Shown: positions 1 through 12,379, numbered from the stretch's first letter. The stretch is DNA of 64,000 bases from Arthrobacter sp. SLBN-122 (GCF_006715165.1 NZ_VFMS01000001.1:3410001-3474000), one strand, 5' to 3'. Notes: generated from the letters alone by a model not told the origin. Numbers and translations: made by a program.

Positions 1-2
1 AA

Positions 3-1274
3 CTCCCCGACGCAGCGGACGCAGCTGCTGCGGGCGGCGCTTCCACCGGAGCCGGTGCCGGTTCCGCAGGGGAGATGACGACGTCCTACGACCACCTCTG
101 GGACCGCACCGTGATGCGGCACATCGAAGACGCCGCCGTGCGCGAGGAACCCGACGCCGACTCGGGCCACGTTTCCCGGCAGCAACGTCCCGCACTGCCC
201 GCGGCCGAACCGCTGCCCGCCCTCGGCGCTGCAGGAGAGCCTCCCCTCGAAGTTTCACCAGCCGGTCCAGGGACCGGCGCAGAAGCTGAAAACGGCGGCC
301 AGTCCGGACCCGGCACCGGACCTGACCCCAGCCCGGAGGAGCGGCCTGCCGTGCCGCCCCGTCCCGCCTCCACCGGCGTCCTCATCGATTCCGTCCCATG
401 GCGCATCGGGGGAGCCACGCCGGTACCTGCCCCGCCGCCAACCGCGGGCTCCCCGGCTGAGTCGCCGTCGGCCCCCGTTCCGGCTCCATCCACGCCGATG
501 CCTGCGGCACCCGGCCGCGGCCCCGCCGGCCCGGCCCCCGGTTCCAGCCACGACCCCGGATCCAGCCCGGCATCGGGATCCTTTCCAGCGACGGCGTCCG
601 GTGCCGGCAAGGAACACAGCACCAGCCAGGAACACAGGGCCCACCAGAAACACAGCACCAGCCAGGAACACAGCTCCGGCCAGGGGCCGGGCGCCGGGTT
701 CGGCGCCGCCTTCGACCCTGACCACGATGGCCAGACGGTCATGAAGAGCAGCCTCCCGGGAGCAGTATCCGGTCAGGCAACGAACGCACCGGCCGTTCAG
801 CAGGACGCCGCCGGCGGGCCGCTGGTGCTGGCGCGCGTCTGCGCGCAGGGCCACGCCAATCCGCCCACCCGTGCCCAGTGCAGCGCCTGCGGGGGTGCCC
901 TGTTGCCTGATGCCGTGCAGGTGGCCCGTCCCCGGCTGGGCCGGATGCGCCTGTCCACCGGCGAACTCCTGGACCTCGACCAGTCCATGGTGATCGGCCG
1001 GCAGCCGTCCGTGTCCCGGGTCCAGGGCGGCGTCATGCCGCGGCTGGTCCAAGTGGCAAGCCCCGGCGGGGACATTTCCAGGTCCCATCTGGAGGTGCGG
1101 CTCGAGGGCTGGCACGTGATGCTCTGCGACCTCAAGGCCACCAACGGCACGGTCCTGGTCCGGGAAGGGCAGCCGCCGCGGCGCCTGGCCCAGAACGAGA
1201 TGGCCATCCTGCTCGACGGCGACATCGCCGAACTGGGCGACAACATCTCACTGCGTTTTGAGGAGATTCCTTGA
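3..1274 (+). CDS. FHA-domain protein with zinc-ribbon, 5' end outside window
   Basis: The C-terminal part (about the last 100 residues) is a forkhead-associated domain that should bind phosphothreonine; GRQPSV, the SRSHLEV stretch and the CDLKATNGT stretch are the expected GR, S..H and N motifs. Just before it lies a possible zinc-ribbon (CAQGH ... CSACGG). The rest is low-complexity Pro/Ala/Gly/Ser linker with a short EHSTSQ-type repeat. The first ATG (75) has GGAG directly abutting it with no spacing, and the frame is open with coding-like codons from position 3, so the gene probably begins left of the window. It overlaps the kinase gene by 4 bases, so the two are likely co-translated. A kinase substrate or scaffold role is inference from the neighbours. 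Confidence 0.8.
   Translation, partial: LPDAADAAAAGGASTGAGAGSAGEMTTSYDHLWDRTVMRHIEDAAVREEPDADSGHVSRQQRPALPAAEPLPALGAAGEPPLEVSPAGPGTGAEAENGGQSGPGTGPDPSPEERPAVPPRPASTGVLIDSVPWRIGGATPVPAPPPTAGSPAESPSAPVPAPSTPMPAAPGRGPAGPAPGSSHDPGSSPASGSFPATASGAGKEHSTSQEHRAHQKHSTSQEHSSGQGPGAGFGAAFDPDHDGQTVMKSSLPGAVSGQATNAPAVQQDAAGGPLVLARVCAQGHANPPTRAQCSACGGALLPDAVQVARPRLGRMRLSTGELLDLDQSMVIGRQPSVSRVQGGVMPRLVQVASPGGDISRSHLEVRLEGWHVMLCDLKATNGTVLVREGQPPRRLAQNEMAILLDGDIAELGDNISLRFEEIP
613..673 (+). repeat. 25-bp direct repeat within the FHA protein linker
   Basis: A 25-bp unit encoding an EHSTSQEH-type peptide occurs at 613-637 and again exactly at 649-673. The 36-bp period is a multiple of three, so it keeps frame. 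It gives a His/Gln/Ser-rich linker repeat. Confidence 0.8.
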
Positions 1275-3076
1275 GTTCCAAACGGCCCGTTGCGCCGCCG
1301 CCCCGCATCCCGGGGTTCACCTATATCAGCCTGCTGGGGTCCGGCGGGTTTTCCGATGTCTACCTGTATGAACAGGACCGGCCGCGCCGCAAGGTCGCCG
1401 TCAAGGTGCTGCTCTCGGACCTCAAGACCGAAGGCGCGCGGCGGCGTTTCGAGTCCGAAGCCAACCTCATGGCCCAGCTGTCCTCGCACCCGTACATCGT
1501 CACGATTTTCGAGGCTGAAGTTACGGACGACGGGCATTCCTACCTGGCCATGGAGTACTGCTCCCGGCCCAGCCTGGACGTGCGGTACCGGCGCCAGCGC
1601 TTCAGCGTGGACGAGGTCCTGGCCGTCGGCATCCAGGTGGCCTCCGCCGTCGAAACCGCCCACCGGGCCGGGATCGCCCACCGCGACATCAAGCCCGCCA
1701 ACATCCTGGTGACGGACTACAACCGTCCCGCCCTCACCGACTTTGGCATCTCCGGCACCCTGGCCGGGGATTCAGACGACGATTCGGGCATGTCCATTCC
1801 CTGGTCCCCGCCGGAGCAGTTCCGGGACGGCAGCGTTGACGGCGTCATGGTGGACGTGTGGGCCCTCGGCGCCACGCTGTACACCCTGCTGGCCGGACGC
1901 TCCCCCTTCGTGATGCCCGGGGCAGACAACTCCCAGCGTGAACTGATCAACCGGATCTCCAACATGGCGCTGCCCAAACTGGGCCGTGCCGATGTGCCGG
2001 AATCACTGGAACTGGCCCTGGCCACGGCCATGGCCAAATCGCCCCTGTCCCGGTACTCCTCCGCGCACGCATTCGCGCTTGCCCTGCAGCGCATCCAGGC
2101 CGAGCTCAACCTTTCCGTCACGCCCTTCGAGGTCCTCGAGGAGCCCCAGCAGGAAGAGAGCCACCCGGACGACGGCACCGAGGAGACGCGCGTCCGCAGC
2201 ATTGCCGCCATCGACCCCGAGCGGACCGGCAGCGCCCCCACGTTCCCGGCCCGTACGCGCCCCAACCCCAGCGGCACCGGGACAGACGCAACGGGCCGCA
2301 GGGGAGGCGCCCTCCCGCCGTCGCACTTTACCCCCGTGACGCCCGGCCAAGGCAAGCCGACTCCCCCGGCGGTGCCCTCCATTCCGGCCCGCACCACCTG
2401 GGCTGCAGCCACCGGAACGGCGTCGGCAGGGGCAGCCGCGCCTCTTACAGGCGCGGGCGACGGCGCCGGGCAGGGGGAGTGGGCCCAGTCCACCGTCCTG
2501 CGCGGCAGCGCAGGGCCGGCCAGCTATGGCGCGCCGGTAACGGACACGGCGGGAGCTTCGCAGGACACTGCCTACACCGCCGACGCAACAGTGCAGCGGG
2601 CCGTGAAGGTGGACGAGCCCGGCGAGATGCCGGAAGCAGACCACAGCAAGCGCAACCTGTGGCTCGCGCTCGCCGGCGGCACCCTCCTGGCACTGGCGGC
2701 AGTGGTGGGCATCGTGGTGGCGAACACGGCAACGGGCACCCCGAAGGTCGTGGAAACCCAGCAGGCCAGCAAACCCCCGGCCGATGCTCTGGACAACGGC
2801 ACCGTGCCTGACGTCGAAAGCCTTAAAGGCACTATCGGCGGCGACGGGGAAGCCAGCTTCACGTGGACCAACCCGCAGCCCAAGGACGGGGACACCTATA
2901 AGTGGAAGGTGTACACCATCGGCGGCGGCGAAGGGGGATTCCAGGCCATCGCACAGCCGCCGGTCCGGGTCCGTCCCAACCCGACAGGGCAGACCTGCAT
3001 CCAGGTGATGATCGTGCGGACCGACGGCGCATTCTCACCGCTTGGGTCCGGCTCCATCGCGTGCGCCGGCCAATGA
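1271..3076 (+). CDS. Membrane Ser/Thr protein kinase (PknB-like)
   Basis: 601 residues. An N-terminal Hanks-type kinase domain (about 15-280) has the glycine loop GSGGFSDV, the ATP-binding lysine in VAVKVL (K45), the catalytic HRDIKPAN near residue 137 and a TDFGIS activation-segment start. A long Pro/Thr/Ala linker follows, then one transmembrane helix near 462-485 and about 110 extracytoplasmic residues that look like a fibronectin-III-type sandwich (FTWTNP ... YKWKV) with two Cys. There are no PASTA repeats, unlike PknB. The start is TTG, overlapping the FHA gene stop by 4 bases. It should phosphorylate Thr on partners such as the adjacent FHA proteins; that link is inference. Confidence 0.92.
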   Translation: MSSKRPVAPPPRIPGFTYISLLGSGGFSDVYLYEQDRPRRKVAVKVLLSDLKTEGARRRFESEANLMAQLSSHPYIVTIFEAEVTDDGHSYLAMEYCSRPSLDVRYRRQRFSVDEVLAVGIQVASAVETAHRAGIAHRDIKPANILVTDYNRPALTDFGISGTLAGDSDDDSGMSIPWSPPEQFRDGSVDGVMVDVWALGATLYTLLAGRSPFVMPGADNSQRELINRISNMALPKLGRADVPESLELALATAMAKSPLSRYSSAHAFALALQRIQAELNLSVTPFEVLEEPQQEESHPDDGTEETRVRSIAAIDPERTGSAPTFPARTRPNPSGTGTDATGRRGGALPPSHFTPVTPGQGKPTPPAVPSIPARTTWAAATGTASAGAAAPLTGAGDGAGQGEWAQSTVLRGSAGPASYGAPVTDTAGASQDTAYTADATVQRAVKVDEPGEMPEADHSKRNLWLALAGGTLLALAAVVGIVVANTATGTPKVVETQQASKPPADALDNGTVPDVESLKGTIGGDGEASFTWTNPQPKDGDTYKWKVYTIGGGEGGFQAIAQPPVRVRPNPTGQTCIQVMIVRTDGAFSPLGSGSIACAGQ

Positions 3077-3161
3077 ATCTGCTGCACAGCCAGCCGCAGT
3101 TTTCACGGTGTGACCAGCACACCGACTACCGCAACAGTTCTGCCTTGAGGAGGCACAGATC

Positions 3162-3866
3162 ATGGGGGATCTAGCAATCGATTTCTGTGGCGAATGGTAC
3201 GAGCCATCGGATGAGGACATCTTCAATATCGGCCGTGAAGGCGACCTTGAGGTGGACGACAACCCGTACCTGCACCGGCAGTTCCTGCAGGTGGCCCGCT
3301 ACGACGGCATCTGGTGGCTCAGCAACGTTGGCAGCATGCTGTCCGCCACCGTCGCCGACGCCTCCGGTGGAATGCAGGCCTGGCTGTCACCCGGAGCCCG
3401 GATCCCGCTGGTCTTCAGCCACACCAACATCATCTTCACGGCAGGGCCCACCACGTACGAGTTCGCCGTCCACCTGAAGACGCCGTCCTTCCGGCAGGAA
3501 GCCCGGGAAGGCGCGTCCAGCGGTGACACCACCATCGGCCCCGTGGTCTTCACGGACGCCCAGAAAGCACTGATTGTGGCGCTCGCCGAGCCCGTGCTTC
3601 GGCGTGAAGGCACCGGGTTCAGCACCATCCCGTCCTCCGCGGCCGCCGCCAAGACCCTGGGCTGGGCACTGACCCGGTTCAACCGCAAGCTGGACAACGT
3701 CTGCGACAAGCTGGACCGGGTGGGCGTGGTGGGACTGCGCGGCGGCGGCGGCAAGCTCGCCACCAACCGCCGGGCACGCCTGGTGGAGCACGCCGTCACC
3801 ACCCACCTGGTGACGCCCGATGACCTGTACCTCCTGGAGAAGATGAGGGGCGTGGACGAAGGATGA
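3162..3866 (+). CDS. Conserved hypothetical protein, FHA-like N-terminus and winged-helix-like C-terminus
   Basis: 234 residues, no firm family recognised. The first 110 residues contain alternating hydrophobic strands (YDGIWWLSNVG, IPLVFSHTNIIF) resembling an FHA-type sandwich, but the full phosphothreonine-binding set is not convincing. Residues about 130-220 read as a winged helix with a recognition-helix-like SSAAAAKTLGWALTRFNRKL stretch and a basic GGGGKLATNRRARL wing. The start is supported by a strong GAGGAGG 9 nt upstream. The stop overlaps the next gene's ATG by 4 bases, tying it to the FtsK-type ATPase. A cytoplasmic adaptor or DNA-binding accessory role is speculation. Confidence 0.75.
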   Translation: MGDLAIDFCGEWYEPSDEDIFNIGREGDLEVDDNPYLHRQFLQVARYDGIWWLSNVGSMLSATVADASGGMQAWLSPGARIPLVFSHTNIIFTAGPTTYEFAVHLKTPSFRQEAREGASSGDTTIGPVVFTDAQKALIVALAEPVLRREGTGFSTIPSSAAAAKTLGWALTRFNRKLDNVCDKLDRVGVVGLRGGGGKLATNRRARLVEHAVTTHLVTPDDLYLLEKMRGVDEG

Positions 3867-6800
3867 GGATCCGGCTGACACTCCGCCGCGAACCCGCCGA
3901 CGCCAAGGACCTGGCCGTCACGGTGGACGGCATGGCCACCGTGGCCGATATCGCCACCGTGTTGTGGGCGGCGGACCCCGACCGCAAGGGTACGCCTGCC
4001 CCGGACAACCTCTCCCTGCGGATCGACGAAGCCTTCGTGGGTGCCGGCATCAGCGGGAACATCCTGGCCCGGGAGGACAACCTCCTCGAATCCGGCCTGC
4101 GCCCCGGCTCGGTGGTGTCGCTGGCCCAGGTCAGCGGGCAGTTCCACGAACCCGGTGCCGGCAGGGGACCGGCGGCGGCAACCCTGCGCGTGCTGTCCGG
4201 GCCCGACGTCGGCCGCGAATTTTCGCTGCCCACCGGCACCAGCTACATCGGCCGGGACCGGGACGTGGACATCCGCCTCACGGATCCGCTCACCTCAAAA
4301 CGGCACGCCCGCATCACGGTGGGCGACGCCATCGAAATCGTGGACACCAACTCCGCCAACGGCCTCCTGATGGACGGACTGCCCGTCACCCGCGCCACTC
4401 TGAACTCCTCCGACACGGTGACCCTGGGCGACACCACCGTCACCGTGGTGCCGCTGGGGCACAACCATGCGGCAGCACCGACGTCGCCCCTGGTGGACTT
4501 CAACCGCTCCCCGCGGGTGGTGCCCCGTTTCGAGGTCCCCAAGCGGGTCCTGCCTGCCGGGCCCAAGCGCCCCGAGGACCATCCCTTCCCGTACATCATG
4601 CTGGTGGCGCCCCTGATGATGGGCGCTGTCATTTTCGCGGTCACGCAGAACGTGCTTTCCATGGTGTTCATGCTGATGATGCCGCTGTTCATCGTGGGCC
4701 ATTACGTGGACCAGAAGATGCGGACCCGGAAGCAGCAGAAGGAACAACTCAAGCAGTTCCGTGCCGCCATGGCCGCGTTCCGGCAGGACCTCACCGGGCT
4801 GCAGCAGGTGGAACGGGCGGTCCGGCTGCAGGAAGCGCCGTCCGTCAGTGACACCGTGGACGCCATCTACAAGCTGGGGCCGCTGCTGTGGACGCACCGG
4901 CCGGAGCACTCCTCATTCCTGGGCCTGCGGTTCGGGCTGGGCACCGCACCGTCGCGCATCCCGCTGGAAGAGCCGTCCAGCAACGACACGGAAGTCCAGT
5001 ACAGCCGCGAAATCCAGGACTGCATCAAGCAGTTCAGCGGGATCGAAGGCGTCCCCGTGGTCTCCCAGCTCCGCACCTCCGGTGCCTTGGGGATTGCCGG
5101 TGCCCGCGGCCTGGTGGACGACGTAGCCCGTGCCATGGTGCTGCAGCTGGTGGGACTGCATTCCCCGGCCGAGGTGGTGCTCACCGCCATTACGTCCGCC
5201 CGGTCCCGGGAGCGCTGGAACTGGCTGCAGTGGCTGCCGCACGTTGGCTCGGGCCACAGCCCGCTGGGCGGGGACCACTTGGCCGCCGGTGCCGCCGGCG
5301 GTTCTTCCCTGCTGGCCCGCCTCGAGGACCTGGTCGAGGCCCGGGAGGCAGCGGCCAGGCGGGCAGGCCCGGACCTGCGCCCCGGCATCGACCCCGTGAA
5401 GCACGAGCTCGAAGAGCCCGTGCTGCCGTCCCTGCTCGTCATCGTGGAAGATGACGCCCCCGTGGACCGCGGCCGGCTCACGCGGCTGGCCGAACGCGGC
5501 CCTGACTCGGGCGTGCACATCCTGTGGGTGGCCACCGACGTCCAGTCGCTCCCGGCCGCCTGTCGCGACTTCATGGTGGTGGACGGCGACCACGGCGCCA
5601 CCACCGGCCAGGTCCGGCTGGGCCGCCATACGTACCCCGTCAGCTGTGAGAGCGTGGACGCCGAGCTCGCTGCCCAGCTGGCCCGGATGCTGGCACCCGT
5701 GGTGGATGTGGGCAAGCCCGTCAATGACGATTCAGACCTGCCGCGCGCGGTGTCCTACGTGACCCTGATCGGCAAGGACTTCCTGGACAACCCGCAGGCG
5801 GTGGTGGAGCGCTGGACGGAAAACAATTCGCTGCACGCCACCGCCGTGGCCAACCGCAAGGACAACGGCACCCTCCGGGCCTTGGTGGGGTCCAAGGGCA
5901 TCGAGCCGCTGTACCTGGACCTGAAGAACGAAGGGCCGCACGCCCTGGTGGGCGGCACCACCGGCGCCGGCAAATCCGAGTTCCTGCAGTCCTGGGTGAT
6001 GGGCATGGCTGCGGCCTACAGCCCTGACCGCGTGAGCTTCCTGTTCGTGGACTACAAGGGTGGAGCCGCATTCGCCGACTGCATCAACCTTCCGCACACC
6101 GTGGGCCTGGTCACGGACCTTTCCCCGCACCTGGTGCGCCGGGCCCTCACCTCCCTTCGCGCCGAGCTTCATTACCGCGAGCAACTGCTGAACCGGAAGA
6201 AGGCCAAGGACCTGCTGGCCCTGCAGCGGGAGGCAGACCCGGAAGCCCCGCCGTACCTGGTGATCATCGTGGACGAATTCGCCGCCCTGGCCAGCGAGGC
6301 GCCCGAGTTCGTGGACGGCGTGGTGGACGTGGCCGCCCGAGGCCGCTCCCTGGGCCTGCACCTCATCCTGGCCACCCAACGTCCGGCGGGCGTCATCAAG
6401 GACAGCCTGCGTGCCAACACCAACCTCCGCGTGGCGCTGCGCATGGCCGACGAGGACGACGCCACAGACATCCTGGGGGTTCCGGATGCGGCCTACTTCG
6501 ATCCCGCCATTCCGGGCCGCGGTGCGGCCAAGACCGGTCCCGGCCGGATCCAGGGCTTCCAGACCGGCTACGCCGGCGGCTGGACCACCGACAAACCGCA
6601 GCGCCCCCAGATCGACATCGTGGAAATGGCCTTTGGTTCCGGCCCCAGCTGGGAAGCGCCGGCGCTCGAGAAGCCTGCGGCGCCGGAGCCTGCGGGCCCC
6701 AACGATATCGCCAGGATGACCTCCACCATCGTGCACGCCGCCGACACACTGGCCCTCCGGCCGCCGCGGAAGCCATGGCTGGACGAACTGGCCAAGACCT

Positions 6801-8308
6801 ACGACTTCTCCAAACTGCCCAATCCCCGCACCGACGAACAGCTGCTGCTGGGCGTCGCTGACGATCCCGTGCACCAGGACCAGCCCACCGTGTTCTATGA
6901 ACCGGACCGCGACGGCAACATGGCCATTTACGGAACAGGCGGTTCCGGCAAGTCCGCAGCCCTGCGGGGCATCGCGATTGCAGCGGCCGTCACACCGCGC
7001 GGCGGTCCGGTCCACGTCTACGGCATCGACTGCGGCTCTGCGGGACTGCGGATGCTGGAGGAACTTCCGCACGTGGGGGAGATCATCAACGGCGACGACG
7101 TCGAACGCGTGGGGCGGCTGCTGCGGCTCCTCCGGGACATCGCCGAGCTGCGTTCGGCACAGTTCGCCGAGGTGCGGGCCTCCACCATCGTCGAATACCG
7201 GAAGCTGGCCAACCGGCCGGATGAGAAGCGGATCTTCGTGCTGGTGGACGGAATGTCCGCCTTCCGCGAGGCGTATGAGCACAGCAAGCTTTCCGGGCTC
7301 TGGGACATCTTCCTGCAGCTGGCCACGGACGGCCGCACCCTGGGCATCCACCTGGTGGTGACGGGGGACCGGCCCAACGCCGTTCCCGCCTCGCTCCTCG
7401 CCTCCATCCAGCGCCGCCTGGTCCTGCGCCTCTCCTCGGAGGATGACTACATTTCCATGGACGTGCCCCGGGATGTCCTCACCGCAACGTCGCCCCCGGG
7501 CCGTGGCTTGCTGGACGGGCTTGAAGTCCAGCTGGCCGTCCTGGGCGGGAACTCGAACCTGGCCCTGCAGGCCCGCGAAGTCCACAAGCTCAGCGAAGCC
7601 ATGCTGCGGCAGGGCCTGGAAACCGCCCCGGGCATCGAGCGGCTCCCCGAGCAGGTGGACCTGGATGTCCTGCCCACCGGCAGCCCGGACCTGCCCGTGA
7701 TCGGCGTGGACGACGAGTCCCTGCAGCCGGCCGAAATCATGGCCCGCGGACCGCTCCTGCTGGCCGGCCCGCCCGGGGCTGGGCGCACCGTGGCACTGGT
7801 CACCCTTGCCTACGCGCTGCGCCGCTCCAACCCCGCCACCGAGCTGGTCTACCTCGGGTCCCGCCGGTCCGCCGTCGCGTCCCTCCCCATCTGGAACCGC
7901 GCCGTGGTGGGCCCGGACGACCTCGCCGGGGTGGTGGAGGACCTGGTGGAACACTCCACCGGAAACCCGGGAACCGTGGCCTTCTTCATCGAAGGCCTCA
8001 CCGAGTTCACCGACACTATCGCCGAGTCCGGGATGGCGCAGCTGGTCACCGCGTCCCTCAAGGCCGACCAATGGGTCATCGGCGAGTCCGAGTCCTCCAC
8101 CTGGTCCTCCGCCTGGCAGCTTGCCCAGCCGTTCAAATCCGGCCGCCGCGGCCTGCTGCTCAACCCAGGGGACATCGAGGGTGACAGCCTGCTCAACACC
8201 TCCCTGGGCAGGGTCAGCCCCGACTTCATTCCCGGCCGCGGTTACGTGGTGGGACGGGGCAAAGCCAGGAAAATCCAGGTGGCGCTCCCGCCGGAAAACC
8301 GGGACTGA
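3863..8308 (+). CDS. EccC/EssC-like type VII secretion ATPase: ubiquitin-like + FHA + 2 TM + three FtsK domains
   Basis: 1481 residues. The N-terminal 90 residues look ubiquitin-like (YukD/EsaB type). A classical FHA domain lies at about 110-205 (IGRDRDVDIRL, SKRHARI, DTNSANGL). Two adjacent transmembrane helices lie around 243-283, then a coiled-coil-like Lys/Gln stretch and three FtsK/SpoIIIE ATPase modules. P-loops are GGTTGAGKS (about 697-704), GTGGSGKS (about 1024-1031) and GPPGAGRT (about 1302-1309). The first has a good Walker B (YLVIIVDEF); the third P-loop has Arg for the invariant Lys. FtsK-type EccC proteins power export of WXG100 substrates at the membrane. No WXG100, EccB or EccD gene is visible here; these may lie to the left. 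The family call is firm, the secretion role inferred. Confidence 0.9.
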   Translation: MRIRLTLRREPADAKDLAVTVDGMATVADIATVLWAADPDRKGTPAPDNLSLRIDEAFVGAGISGNILAREDNLLESGLRPGSVVSLAQVSGQFHEPGAGRGPAAATLRVLSGPDVGREFSLPTGTSYIGRDRDVDIRLTDPLTSKRHARITVGDAIEIVDTNSANGLLMDGLPVTRATLNSSDTVTLGDTTVTVVPLGHNHAAAPTSPLVDFNRSPRVVPRFEVPKRVLPAGPKRPEDHPFPYIMLVAPLMMGAVIFAVTQNVLSMVFMLMMPLFIVGHYVDQKMRTRKQQKEQLKQFRAAMAAFRQDLTGLQQVERAVRLQEAPSVSDTVDAIYKLGPLLWTHRPEHSSFLGLRFGLGTAPSRIPLEEPSSNDTEVQYSREIQDCIKQFSGIEGVPVVSQLRTSGALGIAGARGLVDDVARAMVLQLVGLHSPAEVVLTAITSARSRERWNWLQWLPHVGSGHSPLGGDHLAAGAAGGSSLLARLEDLVEAREAAARRAGPDLRPGIDPVKHELEEPVLPSLLVIVEDDAPVDRGRLTRLAERGPDSGVHILWVATDVQSLPAACRDFMVVDGDHGATTGQVRLGRHTYPVSCESVDAELAAQLARMLAPVVDVGKPVNDDSDLPRAVSYVTLIGKDFLDNPQAVVERWTENNSLHATAVANRKDNGTLRALVGSKGIEPLYLDLKNEGPHALVGGTTGAGKSEFLQSWVMGMAAAYSPDRVSFLFVDYKGGAAFADCINLPHTVGLVTDLSPHLVRRALTSLRAELHYREQLLNRKKAKDLLALQREADPEAPPYLVIIVDEFAALASEAPEFVDGVVDVAARGRSLGLHLILATQRPAGVIKDSLRANTNLRVALRMADEDDATDILGVPDAAYFDPAIPGRGAAKTGPGRIQGFQTGYAGGWTTDKPQRPQIDIVEMAFGSGPSWEAPALEKPAAPEPAGPNDIARMTSTIVHAADTLALRPPRKPWLDELAKTYDFSKLPNPRTDEQLLLGVADDPVHQDQPTVFYEPDRDGNMAIYGTGGSGKSAALRGIAIAAAVTPRGGPVHVYGIDCGSAGLRMLEELPHVGEIINGDDVERVGRLLRLLRDIAELRSAQFAEVRASTIVEYRKLANRPDEKRIFVLVDGMSAFREAYEHSKLSGLWDIFLQLATDGRTLGIHLVVTGDRPNAVPASLLASIQRRLVLRLSSEDDYISMDVPRDVLTATSPPGRGLLDGLEVQLAVLGGNSNLALQAREVHKLSEAMLRQGLETAPGIERLPEQVDLDVLPTGSPDLPVIGVDDESLQPAEIMARGPLLLAGPPGAGRTVALVTLAYALRRSNPATELVYLGSRRSAVASLPIWNRAVVGPDDLAGVVEDLVEHSTGNPGTVAFFIEGLTEFTDTIAESGMAQLVTASLKADQWVIGESESSTWSSAWQLAQPFKSGRRGLLLNPGDIEGDSLLNTSLGRVSPDFIPGRGYVVGRGKARKIQVALPPENRD

Positions 8309-8323
8309 ACAGCACCGATAAAG

Positions 8324-8357
8324 GCGGGGCCGCGTCCACCGGGATTTGCGGCCCCGC
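8324..8357 (+). terminator. GC-rich hairpin after the FtsK ATPase gene
   Basis: A perfect 10-bp inverted repeat (GCGGGGCCGC / GCGGCCCCGC) with a 14-nt loop starts 16 bases after the stop codon. There is no T-run, so it may be a weak terminator or an mRNA-stabilising hairpin. Confidence 0.45.
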
Positions 8358-8429
8358 GGGGCGTTGTAGAAGACTGCCGGGGAGACCAGAAAGCCGCGGC
8401 GGGGGGACTGCGCGCATCGAAAGGTAGCA

Positions 8430-9047
8430 ATGACCCCGCCCGCACCGTTACTCCGGACTGTTTCGACGACGGCATCAGCAGCTGTCCTCGCCCTGGCCAT
8501 CGGTTTCTTCCCGACCGGCCCGGCACTCGCTGCAACTCCTGAACCCTCGCCCACAGGCACCCAGGCCACGGCAGAGTGCGGGCTCATCTGCGTGCCTATC
8601 CTCGCCAACAACCCGGACCCCGGGCGGCCGCGTAAATCCAAGGAGCCTGCCCGGCCGCCCGCCCAACCGGCGCCCCCGGCGGAGCCGCCGGCCCAGCCGG
8701 TCCAGCCCCAGCCGCCGCAGGGAACCACGCCGCCGCAAGCAGATACCCCTGACCCGGCCGCGCCGGCCGCGGCTGTTGAGGAAGTCCCGGACGGGTACGC
8801 CACGGAAAACCCCTCAGCCGCTGCCGGTTACCGCCCGCCCACGGGCCCCTCCAGCGGTGTGGACTGGAACAGCCCCGTCACCCGGACTGCCGGGCCTGCC
8901 CAGATGGCTGCGGCTTCTCCCGCCCGCGCCCAGGGCCCCGACGGACCAACGCTCCTGCCCATCGCCCTGGGGACGCTGTTGGTGGGCGTTTCAGCCGGCG
9001 CCTTCGCCTGGTGGAACCGCAACCGGAACCGGTTCCGCTCACACTGA
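8430..9047 (+). CDS. Secreted, C-terminally anchored proline-rich protein
   Basis: 205 residues, not a recognised family. A Sec-type signal peptide occupies about 1-35 (hydrophobic core AAVLALAIGFF, cleavage near GPALAA). It is followed by a short segment with two Cys (CGLIC), a long Pro/Ala/Gln-rich stretch, and a C-terminal transmembrane helix (about 176-194) ending in a basic WNRNRNRFRSH tail. The start has GAAAGG about 6 nt upstream. Directly downstream of the EccC-like gene on the same strand, it may be a surface component or stalk of that system. The topology resembles membrane-anchored cell-wall-spanning proteins; its function is unknown. Confidence 0.7.
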   Translation: MTPPAPLLRTVSTTASAAVLALAIGFFPTGPALAATPEPSPTGTQATAECGLICVPILANNPDPGRPRKSKEPARPPAQPAPPAEPPAQPVQPQPPQGTTPPQADTPDPAAPAAAVEEVPDGYATENPSAAAGYRPPTGPSSGVDWNSPVTRTAGPAQMAAASPARAQGPDGPTLLPIALGTLLVGVSAGAFAWWNRNRNRFRSH

Positions 9048-9056
9048 GCCGTTTGA

Positions 9057-12250
<3,194 letters not shown>

Positions 12251-12367
12251 GTGCCTTTCCCGTCGCCGTCGTTCCCTACTGGCCCGGGGAAGCACCACCC
12301 CACGGCCGGTACTGATAGTTCGATCACGGAAAGCACGTTTCCGCCGGAACCGGGGCCGCCCCGCCAC

Positions 12368-12373
12368 TACCAT
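12368..12373 (+). promoter_or_regulatory. -10 element TACCAT for a leaderless acetyltransferase gene
   Basis: TACCAT, then 6 nt, then the GTG at 12380. No ribosome binding site is present. Confidence 0.6.
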
Positions 12374-12379
12374 TGATGG

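Noticed and set aside
75..77. ATG at 75 as the start of the FHA gene
   Set aside because: GGAG abuts it with no spacing and the frame stays open and coding-like to the window edge, so the gene probably starts further left.
613..673. Short direct repeats as a CRISPR array
   Set aside because: Only two units, in-frame in a coding linker, with no cas genes. No CRISPR array was found in the window.
5732..8803. Open frame of about 1000 codons on the minus strand opposite the FtsK-type ATPase
   Set aside because: It is the antisense shadow of a G/C-third-position gene: His/Gly/Gln-rich composition, no domain and no ribosome site.
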